Assembly (NCBI GenBank): GCA_913031515.1
Contig: CAJWET010000028.1
Coordinates: 1-14,471 of the forward strand
DNA length: 14,471 nt
Origin: an uncultured Acidimicrobiaceae bacterium
GTDB lineage: Bacteria > Actinomycetota > Acidimicrobiia > Acidimicrobiales > UBA8592
Direction of reading: 5' to 3'
A program made the translations under genes and the position numbers. Positions 7,501 through 14,471 of the stretch are shown one piece after another. Under the pieces are notes generated by a model. It saw only the letters and a list, made by a program, of their open reading frames with translations. It did not search any database and was not told the DNA's origin. How positions within the stretch are numbered: position 1 is the first letter of the stretch; each line of letters opens with the position of its first letter.

Positions 7501-9264
7501 GTGTCAGTAGCCGCTATGGACAACAGCCACCAACACCACATTCCTTCAAGCTTCGCTAATGAAACAACAACGGGGGTCGGCCCAAAAGGGCAGCTTGCCC
7601 ATACGGAACTTATTTCACACACGGGCCGCCTTGAACAAAAACTGTGGGAAGTGTCTGACGGAGTCTGGTCCCTAGTAGGGAACGGATTGTCGAATCAGAC
7701 TTTCGTCCGAGGCCCGAAGGGAATAATTGCTATAGACACAGGCGAATGCTGTGAAGAAATGGCAGCTGCCTTGGAACTACTGCGCGAAAAAACTACAGAA
7801 CCAATTGCTGCAGTCATCTATACCCATTTCCATTACGTTGACGGAACAAAGGCAATATTTGAAACAGATAAAAACTCTTCTATCCCGATCTGGGGACATG
7901 AACGAATTCTACAGAATCGACGGAATTATGGGATGGAAATCAGCACTGCTGCTGGCAGGGGCCTTATGTACCAGTTTGGAATGGCACTACCTAAGGATGG
8001 GCCAGACAGCGTAGTTAACGCTGGGCTTGGCCTCGCCTACCGAAACCAAGCACATGCCCCATATACTTCTGGATTTATTCACCCTACGAACACGTTCTCA
8101 CAGCCGACTAAAATTAAATTAGCTGGCCTCCATGTGGAACTGACACCTGCTCCTTCAGATGCAAATGACTCCGTCACGATCTGGTTTCCAGAATTAAGCT
8201 TGTGTGTCAACAATCTTGTGTGGCCATCTTTCTTTAATATTTTTGCTATCAGAGGGGAAGAATACCGAGACCCTCGAGTTCTTCTGGAGGGCCTTGACCA
8301 CATTCTTGAATTAAAACCCTCTTACTTAGTTGGTACCCATGGTCCACCAATATTAGGAACAAAGACGATCAGCGATGAGGTGACAAACTACCGAGACAGT
8401 ATCCAGTTTCTATGGGACCAATCAGTCCGCGGGATCAACCAAGGTCTTTCGAACGCTGAACTGACTACCTATGTTCAGCTCCCTGACCACTTTAAAAATT
8501 CATATTTGACATCGCAGCTCTACGGCGTCGCTGAACACCATGTTCGACAAATTTACTCAGGTTTAAGAGGATGGTTTGACGGAGATGAAGCAAACCTCTT
8601 TCCGTCTGAACCGGCCAGCCGCGTAGAGAAGCTCATAGAAGGGTTCGGTGGGATTGAGTGTGTCAGAGACCAAGCAAAGATAGCGATCGAAGACAACGAC
8701 CTACGTTGGGCGATCGAACTCTGTTCTTGGCTTGTCCGCTCAAACAAGGTCACACGAGGAGACTCTGAGAAATCACCGACAGAAGATCAACTCCTCCTCG
8801 CACACTGCCTAAGGATGATCGGCCAGCGCACAACTTCCGCGAATGTTCGAAACTGGTGCCTTACTCGAGCGTTAGAGAGAGAAGGGTCTATAGACCTTAG
8901 CCGGCATCATATTCACCGATTTTCGGAACATGTAGTGATAAACAACCCACCATCTTCTTCGGTTCATGCGTTAAAAGTTCTACTCGTGCCTGAACTTGCT
9001 ACCGGCTACAACATTAAAATGTGTTGGGAATTCTCTGACGGAGAAAGAACTGGGTTACATGTTCGGAATCAGGTTGCTGTTCCTTCAGACGGAGAGAATG
9101 CCGACATCACTATTACCTTGACTCTTCAAACGTGGGGAAAAATACTTGCACGAAAAATTAATATCTCTGAAGCACTTACATCTGGATTGCTTTTCTCGAA
9201 TTCAGATACAAGCAAAGTGCTAGCATTCTTCGCAATGTTTGACCACACGAGTTTGAACCAATGA
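7501..9264 (+). CDS. Alkylsulfatase-like MBL-fold protein with altered zinc motif
   Basis: This 587-residue protein has the SdsA1/BDS1 domain order: an MBL-fold N-terminal part (about 45-300), an alkylsulfatase dimerisation helical region (about 300-440) and a C-terminal SCP2-like domain (about 475-585). Characteristic segments are IDTGEC, FNIFAIRGEEYRDPR and GTHGPP (His280). The zinc motif is unusual. The expected HxHxDH is HFHYVDG (His109, His111, Asp114), so the Asp and third His are not at canonical positions. By my alignment the two expected Glu ligands fall on Asp220 (TPAPSDA) and Asn237/238 (CVNNLV). It may be a subfamily with a changed or single-metal site, or with another activity. 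There is no signal peptide, unlike secreted SdsA1. The start is GTG directly after the ligase stop; ATG at 7516 is possible. The end overlaps the arylsulfatase start by 4 bp. Confidence 0.85.
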   Translation: MSVAAMDNSHQHHIPSSFANETTTGVGPKGQLAHTELISHTGRLEQKLWEVSDGVWSLVGNGLSNQTFVRGPKGIIAIDTGECCEEMAAALELLREKTTEPIAAVIYTHFHYVDGTKAIFETDKNSSIPIWGHERILQNRRNYGMEISTAAGRGLMYQFGMALPKDGPDSVVNAGLGLAYRNQAHAPYTSGFIHPTNTFSQPTKIKLAGLHVELTPAPSDANDSVTIWFPELSLCVNNLVWPSFFNIFAIRGEEYRDPRVLLEGLDHILELKPSYLVGTHGPPILGTKTISDEVTNYRDSIQFLWDQSVRGINQGLSNAELTTYVQLPDHFKNSYLTSQLYGVAEHHVRQIYSGLRGWFDGDEANLFPSEPASRVEKLIEGFGGIECVRDQAKIAIEDNDLRWAIELCSWLVRSNKVTRGDSEKSPTEDQLLLAHCLRMIGQRTTSANVRNWCLTRALEREGSIDLSRHHIHRFSEHVVINNPPSSSVHALKVLLVPELATGYNIKMCWEFSDGERTGLHVRNQVAVPSDGENADITITLTLQTWGKILARKINISEALTSGLLFSNSDTSKVLAFFAMFDHTSLNQ

Positions 9265-11591
9265 CTGATCTACCCTACCCAACTCCGGAGTTCCAAGGGA
9301 AGATAGGAAGACTGGTAGAAGATTCAACCCCAGTACCTTTGGAAAAGTTCAAAGCTCCAAAGAAAGCTCCTAATGTTTTACTCATCATGCTTGATGATGT
9401 GGGATTCGGTAGCCCTACAACATTTGGTGGCCCTATCCCAATGCCCGCTGTCGAGCGAATAGCACGCGATGGTTTGCGGTTTAACCAGTTTCACACTACT
9501 GCCCTTTGTTCCCCAACTCGCGCCGCTTTACTCACTGGAAGAAACCATCATTCTGTCCACATGGGAGGAATTACAGAAATTGCTAATAGCTTCCCGGCAT
9601 ATGACAGTGCTATCCCTCCTGAAACAGCTTCCATAGCGAAAATCTTGAAAGAAAACGGCTATTCGACGAGCTGTTTCGGTAAATGGCATCTAACTCCTTC
9701 ATGGGAACAAAGCCCGGCAGGCCCATTTGATCGGTGGCCAACTGGAATGGGTTTTGACCGATTCTATGGAATCCTTGGCGCTGAAGCATCCCAGTGGGAA
9801 CCTGCGGCAATTGATCAAACGACACCCATCGAGCCACACATAGGGCGCGACCATTACCACCTATCTGAAGACCTCGCCGATCAGGCAATAAATTGGATGC
9901 AATTGCAGAAGGCTTCCGCCCCAGATAAACCGTTTTTTTGTTATTTCGCTCCTCCGGCTGTCCACGCTCCCCATCATGTTCCCGATGAATGGATTGAGAA
10001 ATTTTCCGGAATGTTCGACAACGGATGGGATAACCTCCGAGAAGAAATCTACGCCCGGCAAATTGAACTTGGGATAATCCCATCCGAAACGCTACTAACG
10101 CCTCGACCCGATGAAATCCCTAGCTGGGATTCCTACCCTGACCGTTACAAACCTGTTGCCGCACGATTAATGGAAGTATTCGCTGCTTTTTTGGCTCATA
10201 CCGACGCTCAGGTAAACCGCCTGCTCGATGCTCTCGATGAACTCGGCTGCGGTGATGACACTTTCGTCATCTACATAACGGGAGATAACGGCGCTTCGGG
10301 AGAAGGTACAATCAACGGGGCCTGGTCTGCCCCCTCATTTCAAAATGGCGTTCATGAGGACCCAGAATGGCTCCTTGACCACATTGACGATTTTGGAACA
10401 CGGCGTTGCGAAAACCATTTCAACGTTGGGTGGGCTTGGGCCTTGGATGCTCCTTTTAAGTGGATGAAGCAGGTTGCTTCACATTTCGGTGGTACAAGAA
10501 ACGCTATGGTCATGAGCTGGCCAGATGGTATTCAGCAAACTGGCGGGCTGCGAAACCAGTTCCACCATGTGATCGATATTGGACCGACGATTCTTCAAGC
10601 TGCGGGTATCGAATGGCCTGATCATGTTAACGGGATCAAGCAAACCCCCATCGACGGAATCCCGATGCAATATTCATTCGAAAACCCATCTGAGCCGAGC
10701 CGTCGTATCACACAGTATTTTGAAATTCTAGGCAACAGAGGTATTTACCATGACGGATGGATCGCTTCTTGCTTTCATGGACGTTTGCCATGGATCCGGC
10801 TCCAAGGTCTTGAATTTGATGGAGAACAGGAAATTTGGGAGCTATACAATATCGAGAACGACTTCTCTCAGAGTGTTGATTTGGCGGAATCAGAGCCTAC
10901 AAAACTTCGGCGGTTGAAAGAACTCTTTGATACCGAAGCAAGGAAAAACGGAGTTTACCCTCTTCGTGATGCCGGTCTAATGCGACGAGGAGAGCTTCGT
11001 GTCCCTACTTCCTTAGAGGGACAAAACAAGATGCGTTATACGACCGCACATGTGCGGATGCCCGAAAGTTCAGTGGTTAATTTAAAGAATGCTAGCCACG
11101 AGATCTCGGCGAAAATCGTAATCCCCAGTGATGGGGCTTCAGGGGTAATCGTTTGTCAAGGCGGGAACATGTCCGGTTGGGCTTTGTATCTTGATGAAAC
11201 AGGAAAAGTTACATACCACTACAACTGTTTTGGCCAATACTTAACAACTCTTTCGGCTAACACGAATCTTGAAGCTGGCACACATCTCATCCTTCTAAAA
11301 TATGAGCATGACGGTGGATTTGGCGCAGGAGGAGAAGCTTTCTTGTCCGTTGATGGTGAGATTGTCGATTCAGCTCGTATCGATAGAACTGTTCCGCTGG
11401 TTTACTCAATAAGTGGGGAAACATTTGATGTGGGTATCGACACAGGAGCTCCGGTTGGGCCCTATGAGAACGGATTTCCTTTTACTGGAAAGATAATAGA
11501 AGTTGTGCTTGAGCGCATCGGTAGGCGCGACTCACAAACACGAAAAAAAATGGAAACGGGAATGCATGAAGCTGGACTCAGAACCCAATAA
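9261..11591 (+). CDS. Type I (formylglycine) arylsulfatase, AtsA-like, with C-terminal beta domain
   Basis: This 776-residue alkaline-phosphatase-superfamily sulfatase closely follows the layout of mycobacterial AtsA (Rv0711). Metal-binding residues are Asp45/Asp46 (MLDDVGFG) and GDNG (Asp342, Asn343). The formylglycine motif is CSPTR (Cys83-Arg87). Active-site residues include FGKWHL (Lys141, His143), His235 (AVHAPHH) and a Lys before ASHFGGTRN (Lys403, possibly Lys400). A beta-rich concanavalin/LamG-like domain spans about 590-770. It hydrolyses sulfate esters once Cys83 is oxidised to formylglycine. The maturase needed for that is not in the window. The N-terminus is hydrophilic, with no signal peptide, so the enzyme should be cytoplasmic and act on an imported substrate. 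ATG overlaps the MBL gene's TGA, coupling the two. It converges on xthA with a 9-base gap. Confidence 0.93.
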   Translation: MTDLPYPTPEFQGKIGRLVEDSTPVPLEKFKAPKKAPNVLLIMLDDVGFGSPTTFGGPIPMPAVERIARDGLRFNQFHTTALCSPTRAALLTGRNHHSVHMGGITEIANSFPAYDSAIPPETASIAKILKENGYSTSCFGKWHLTPSWEQSPAGPFDRWPTGMGFDRFYGILGAEASQWEPAAIDQTTPIEPHIGRDHYHLSEDLADQAINWMQLQKASAPDKPFFCYFAPPAVHAPHHVPDEWIEKFSGMFDNGWDNLREEIYARQIELGIIPSETLLTPRPDEIPSWDSYPDRYKPVAARLMEVFAAFLAHTDAQVNRLLDALDELGCGDDTFVIYITGDNGASGEGTINGAWSAPSFQNGVHEDPEWLLDHIDDFGTRRCENHFNVGWAWALDAPFKWMKQVASHFGGTRNAMVMSWPDGIQQTGGLRNQFHHVIDIGPTILQAAGIEWPDHVNGIKQTPIDGIPMQYSFENPSEPSRRITQYFEILGNRGIYHDGWIASCFHGRLPWIRLQGLEFDGEQEIWELYNIENDFSQSVDLAESEPTKLRRLKELFDTEARKNGVYPLRDAGLMRRGELRVPTSLEGQNKMRYTTAHVRMPESSVVNLKNASHEISAKIVIPSDGASGVIVCQGGNMSGWALYLDETGKVTYHYNCFGQYLTTLSANTNLEAGTHLILLKYEHDGGFGAGGEAFLSVDGEIVDSARIDRTVPLVYSISGETFDVGIDTGAPVGPYENGFPFTGKIIEVVLERIGRRDSQTRKKMETGMHEAGLRTQ

Positions 11592-11600
11592 AATCCGTAT

Positions 11601-12371
11601 TTAGAACAATTCAACAACAAGTGGCGCGTGGTCGCTTGGGCGTTCTGCACGCCGTGCCAGACGATCTACGGTAACTCCCTTAAGCTCTTGCAATACTTCT
11701 TCCGAACCCAAGGCTAGGTCAATACGCAAACCCTTATCGTCCTCCAATTTTGATCGGTAGTTCCACCATGTGTAGGACGGATCATCGCCATCCCATTCGC
11801 GTGCAAGATCAAAGAAGCCCAGAGCTAATAGCGCTTCGATCGCCGCCCTTTCTGGCGCACTAGCATGCGTTCGGTGTTTCCATCGGCGTGGATCATAAAT
11901 GTCTGTATCAGCGGGAGCAACATTAAAATCTCCTACAACAACCGTTGGACCTTTCGATGCCTTGGAAGCAACCAATTCTCCTCGAAGACGTTCAAACCAA
12001 ACTAATTTGAACAGGTAATGTGGGTCATCAAGCGTTCTCCCATTTGGTGCATAAATTGACCACACTCGGATCCCTCCGCATTCAGCAGAGATACTCCTCG
12101 CTTCATTGAAAGGCTCTTCTTGATAGCCGCTGAAGCCTCTACGTACCTTTCGTAAACCAACACGAGAAAGAATCGCAACGCCATTCCAATGACTTAGCCC
12201 ATAATGAGCTACTTGGTATCCAATATCTTCAAACATTTCGAAAGGAAAATCAACATCTTTACATTTCGTTTCTTGAAGGCAACAAATCTCTGGTCGTTGA
12301 TCAGCTAACCATGCAGCGACCAAACTAGCTCTCGCCCGAATAGAGTTCACATTCCATGTCGCGACCTGCAC
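11601..12371 (-). CDS. xthA: Exodeoxyribonuclease III (AP endonuclease)
   Basis: This 256-residue protein is an exonuclease III/AP endonuclease of the endonuclease-exonuclease-phosphatase fold. It cuts the backbone at abasic sites in base-excision repair and degrades 3' ends. The catalytic set is complete: ATWNVNSIRAR (Asn7), QETK (Glu34), IYAPNGR (Tyr107), GDFNVAP (Asp148, Asn150), TWWNYR, RIDLAL (Asp218) and the terminal PSDHAP (Asp247, His248). Length matches the family. The start is GTG at 12371-12369, giving the canonical N-terminus. No Shine-Dalgarno sequence is present, and a TATAAC hexamer nine bases upstream suggests a near-leaderless transcript. It is a housekeeping repair gene standing between the sulfatase run and the divergent DUF35 gene. 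Confidence 0.95.
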   Translation of the reverse strand: MQVATWNVNSIRARASLVAAWLADQRPEICCLQETKCKDVDFPFEMFEDIGYQVAHYGLSHWNGVAILSRVGLRKVRRGFSGYQEEPFNEARSISAECGGIRVWSIYAPNGRTLDDPHYLFKLVWFERLRGELVASKASKGPTVVVGDFNVAPADTDIYDPRRWKHRTHASAPERAAIEALLALGFFDLAREWDGDDPSYTWWNYRSKLEDDKGLRIDLALGSEEVLQELKGVTVDRLARRAERPSDHAPLVVELF

Positions 12372-12380
12372 AGTGAGAAC

Positions 12381-12386
12381 GTTATA
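12381..12386 (-). promoter_or_regulatory. Candidate -10 box for xthA
   Basis: On the minus strand this reads TATAAC (five of six to consensus) and ends nine bases before the GTG start. No -35 element is evident. It would give a very short or absent 5' leader. Confidence 0.28.
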
Positions 12387-12447
12387 TCATTTAATGCACA
12401 AGATGCAGCCATGGCAGTTAGGTGGCATAATTAGATAGTCAGATTTT

Positions 12448-12453
12448 GAGGAG
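12448..12453 (+). promoter_or_regulatory. Ribosome binding site fixing the DUF35 start
   Basis: GAGGAG lies seven bases before ATG 12461. An in-frame TTG at 12446 overlaps this site and is rejected as a start. Confidence 0.75.
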
Positions 12454-12460
12454 AAGCAAT

Positions 12461-12886
12461 ATGGGTGACCAGGTCCCTATAGAAGAAGGATTGTTTACTT
12501 GGCCTTCTGACGACCCAAAACTAATCGGGTCAGAATGCCAAGAATGTTCGGCTATCGTCTTCCCCGCACAATCAGGATGCCCACGATGTACGTCAGACAA
12601 TACTCAAATGAAAGAGCTGGGCACTAGGGGGAACTTATGGACTTGGACAATTCAAGGCTTTCCTCCAAAGTCACCACCCTACGAAGGTGAAATAGACAAT
12701 TTTGAACCATTCGGCGTTGGTTATGTAGAAATTCATGATGAAGTGAAAGTTGAGACTCGACTAACTGTCGCTGATAAAGAGGCTCTTGAAATAGGTATGG
12801 AGATGGAGTTAACTTTTGTTCCCCTCTTTACTGATGACGATGGAAACGAAGTAATCACATTCGCATTTGCCCCGGTAGCGGGCTAA
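12461..12886 (+). CDS. DUF35/ChsH2-like zinc-ribbon OB-fold protein
   Basis: This 141-residue protein has an N-terminal rubredoxin-like zinc ribbon with Cys26, Cys29, Cys40 and Cys43 (CQEC and CPRC). A C-terminal OB-fold (about 55-135) includes the GVGYVEI strand. This is the DUF35/OB-fold acyl-CoA-associated family. Members bind and scaffold thiolase-like or hydratase partners; ChsH2 pairs with ChsH1 and the aldolase Ltp2 in mycobacterial steroid side-chain breakdown. Here no MaoC-type partner is visible, and the protein is followed 20 bases later by a thiolase-like gene, which is the obvious partner. The start is ATG 12461, set by GAGGAG. Family assignment is firm, and the substrate is unknown. 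Confidence 0.9.
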   Translation: MGDQVPIEEGLFTWPSDDPKLIGSECQECSAIVFPAQSGCPRCTSDNTQMKELGTRGNLWTWTIQGFPPKSPPYEGEIDNFEPFGVGYVEIHDEVKVETRLTVADKEALEIGMEMELTFVPLFTDDDGNEVITFAFAPVAG

Positions 12887-12906
12887 AGATATGCAAGGAG
12901 AGAAAG

Positions 12907-14058
12907 ATGAGTAAACCTGAAGTAGCAATCGTAGGTATCGGAATGCACCCGTTTGGAAGAACACCTGAGCGGACAGGACAGGAACAAGGTGTTTACGCTG
13001 TCCGAGAGGCTCTAAAAGATGCAGGAGTAGAATGGAAAGAGGTCCAATTCGCCTTTGGTGGAAGTCAAGCTGCTGGAGCTGCTGACACAATGGTTTCAAA
13101 ATTAGGGCTAACTGGATTGCAGTTCATCAATGTGGCGAACGGCTGTGCCACGGGTGGTTCAGCCCTATTCTCCGCCTATAACACCATTGCCTCAGGCGCT
13201 TTCGACCTTGGAATTGCAATAGGTTACGATAAGCATGAGCGAGGTGCATTCAGGGTGAATACCCGTTCCCATGGACTCGGAGACTGGTATGGGAAACAGG
13301 GTCTTGCACTGACCACACAATTCTTCGGGATGAAGATAAACCGGTATATGGAGAAATACGACATAAGCCATAACACCCTTGCGAAAGTTTCGGCAAAAGC
13401 ATTTCGTAATGCTGAACACAACCCGAATGCGTGGAGAAGACAACCTTTCAGCGAAGACCAAATTCTTGACTCAGACATGCTCAGTTATCCGCTAACAAAA
13501 TTTATGTTCTGCTCTCCTGCGGAAGGAGGAGTAGCTCTTATCCTCGCCCGAGCAGATCAGGCCCATAAGTACACCGATACCCCTGTGTACCTCAATGCTG
13601 TAGTAGTTCGGAGTCGTCGATGGGGTTCATTCGAGGTAATGGCACCATGGATCGCGCTCGATGATGCTGCGGGGCCGACGGTGGATACATCCAAAGCTGC
13701 CTTTGAGATGGCCGGAATCGGGCCTGATGATATTGACGTCGCTCAATTGCAAGATACAGAGGCAGGCGCGGAAATCATGCACATGGCCGAAAATGGATTT
13801 TGCGAACATGGCGAGCAGGAGAGAATAATCCAACAAGGTGAAACGGAAATCGGTGGTCGGCTTCCCGTGAATACTGATGGAGGATGCCTAGCGAATGGAG
13901 AACCGGTCGGAGCTTCGGGTTTACGCCAAGTGTACGAAAATGTACTCCAACTTCGAGGTGGGGCAGGAAAACGTCAAGTTCCAAATGACCCCAGTGTTGC
14001 CTATACACACGTCTACGGTGCTCCTGGAATCAGTGGAGTAACGATACTCAGTAAATAG
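12907..14058 (+). CDS. Thiolase-like protein (SCP-x/Ltp2-type) paired with DUF35 protein
   Basis: This 383-residue thiolase-fold protein resembles SCP-x thiolases and Ltp2-type aldolases. Cys80 in ANGCATGG corresponds to the thiolase nucleophile. The usual GHPxGxxG loop is GEPVGASG (Glu332), so the catalytic His is replaced. The C-terminal Cys-Gly-Gly region reads HVYGAPGISG without Cys. The usual HDxF segment reads LQDTEAGAE (281-289). It should therefore not be assumed to perform classical thiolysis, and an aldol cleavage or condensation on an acyl-CoA is an alternative. Many DUF35-partnered thiolase-like proteins carry such changes. AAGGAG at 12895-12900, six bases before ATG, supports the start. 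It lies 20 bases after the DUF35 gene, so the two likely form an operon and a complex. It converges on the P450 gene. Confidence 0.87.
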   Translation: MSKPEVAIVGIGMHPFGRTPERTGQEQGVYAVREALKDAGVEWKEVQFAFGGSQAAGAADTMVSKLGLTGLQFINVANGCATGGSALFSAYNTIASGAFDLGIAIGYDKHERGAFRVNTRSHGLGDWYGKQGLALTTQFFGMKINRYMEKYDISHNTLAKVSAKAFRNAEHNPNAWRRQPFSEDQILDSDMLSYPLTKFMFCSPAEGGVALILARADQAHKYTDTPVYLNAVVVRSRRWGSFEVMAPWIALDDAAGPTVDTSKAAFEMAGIGPDDIDVAQLQDTEAGAEIMHMAENGFCEHGEQERIIQQGETEIGGRLPVNTDGGCLANGEPVGASGLRQVYENVLQLRGGAGKRQVPNDPSVAYTHVYGAPGISGVTILSK

Positions 14059-14077
14059 CCATTGTCTACAATCAGAT

Positions 14078-14471
14078 CTATTCCCAAGTAACCCTGATTG
14101 TTCGGCGTCCCCAAAGAAACGGAGGGGCTACACGGTTCGTAGGTTCGACAAGACGTAGTTGATCGAAACGTTCCAACAAGGCTGACAAGGCTATTCGCCC
14201 TGTTTGTCTCGCAAGATGTGCTCCTAAACAAAAGTGGGAACCCCAGCCAAAAGAAAGATGGCGTTTAGTTTCGATCAATGGCCGATCAACCTTAAATTCA
14301 TCAGGAGATTCAAAAACATCAGGATCTCGATTAGCCGACGCATACAAGACCATTACCTTTGAATTCTCTGGAATATCTACATCGTGATAAACGACCGGTT
14401 CATTGTTCGTCTTGCACAAACCTAGAACTGGGGGGTCAAAACGCAGACTTTCTTCAATAGAATTTGCCACT
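14078..14471 (-). CDS. Cytochrome P450, C-terminal part (5' end beyond window)
   Basis: The last 130 codons of a P450 monooxygenase are visible; the gene continues past the right edge. The K-helix ExxR is present (ESLR near the edge), followed by the region around ANRDPDVFESPDEF. The heme-binding loop SFGWGSHFCLGAHLAR has the FxxGxHxCxG form with the proximal Cys ligand. The protein ends after a short beta region. It is a soluble bacterial class I-type P450 that would need a ferredoxin and reductase, neither of which is in view. The GTG at 14470 codes for an internal Val and is not a start. Substrate cannot be assigned. The adjacent acyl-CoA genes raise the possibility of steroid, terpenoid or fatty-acid hydroxylation (inference). 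Confidence 0.93.
   Translation of the reverse strand, partial: VANSIEESLRFDPPVLGLCKTNNEPVVYHDVDIPENSKVMVLYASANRDPDVFESPDEFKVDRPLIETKRHLSFGWGSHFCLGAHLARQTGRIALSALLERFDQLRLVEPTNRVAPPFLWGRRTIRVTWE

Noticed and set aside
9610..10083. Antisense open frame of 157 codons within the arylsulfatase
   Set aside because: It lies opposite the conserved sulfatase core, its translation shows no recognisable domain, and no ribosome binding site was evident.
12446..12460. In-frame TTG start for the DUF35 gene
   Set aside because: It overlaps the GAGGAG ribosome binding site that serves ATG 12461.
14068..14101. Inverted repeat ACAATCAG/CTGATTGT as a bidirectional terminator between the thiolase-like and P450 genes
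   Set aside because: The 8-bp stem is AT-rich, the loop is 18 bases, no T-run follows, and most of it lies inside the P450 coding sequence.
14468..14470. GTG near the right edge as the P450 start
   Set aside because: It lies just before the K-helix ExxR motif, so most of the P450 fold must be encoded beyond the edge.

Overview
The window reads as a gene-dense stretch of an actinobacterial chromosome. Its base composition is moderate (about 47% G+C in a sampled line). Three things point to Actinobacteria: a MgtE-N/CBS protein coupled to a DUF1003 membrane protein, an arylsulfatase resembling mycobacterial AtsA, and a DUF35/thiolase-like pair next to a cytochrome P450. The moderate G+C and the mix of sulfatase, amidohydrolase and acyl-CoA genes suggest a free-living, perhaps marine, Acidimicrobiia-like lineage. 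That placement is inference. I see no rRNA, tRNA, CRISPR array, insertion sequence or phage gene, and no gene-free stretch exceeds 140 bases.

Layout. Bases 1-953 hold the 3' part of a MgtE-N/CBS sensor gene overlapping a DUF1003 gene. Bases 1038-3014 hold an amidohydrolase and an SGNH hydrolase. Next come arfB (ribosome rescue, minus strand) and, divergently, surE (nucleotidase, plus strand). Bases 4489-11591 hold five plus-strand genes: a flavodoxin-fold protein, a xylose-isomerase-like TIM barrel, an acyl-CoA synthetase, an alkylsulfatase-like metallo-beta-lactamase protein and a formylglycine arylsulfatase. The last three abut or overlap. Exonuclease III (xthA) follows convergently on the minus strand. 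It diverges from a DUF35 zinc-ribbon/OB-fold gene and a thiolase-like gene. A P450 gene on the minus strand runs off the right edge.

How the genes may work together. The tight ligase/MBL/sulfatase coupling suggests a cytoplasmic route that desulfates a small organic sulfate ester and activates a carboxylate as a CoA thioester. The TIM-barrel and flavodoxin genes just upstream may take part. The DUF35/thiolase pair resembles ChsH2/Ltp2-type acyl-CoA side-chain enzymes, but two of the classical thiolase catalytic positions are changed. The most unusual gene is the alkylsulfatase-like protein at 7501-9264. Its fold and domain order match the SdsA1/BDS1 family, yet its HxHxDH zinc motif reads HFHYVDG and both expected Glu ligands appear replaced. 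Several genes without a Shine-Dalgarno sequence have a -10-like hexamer 6-9 nt before the start codon, which suggests leaderless transcripts.
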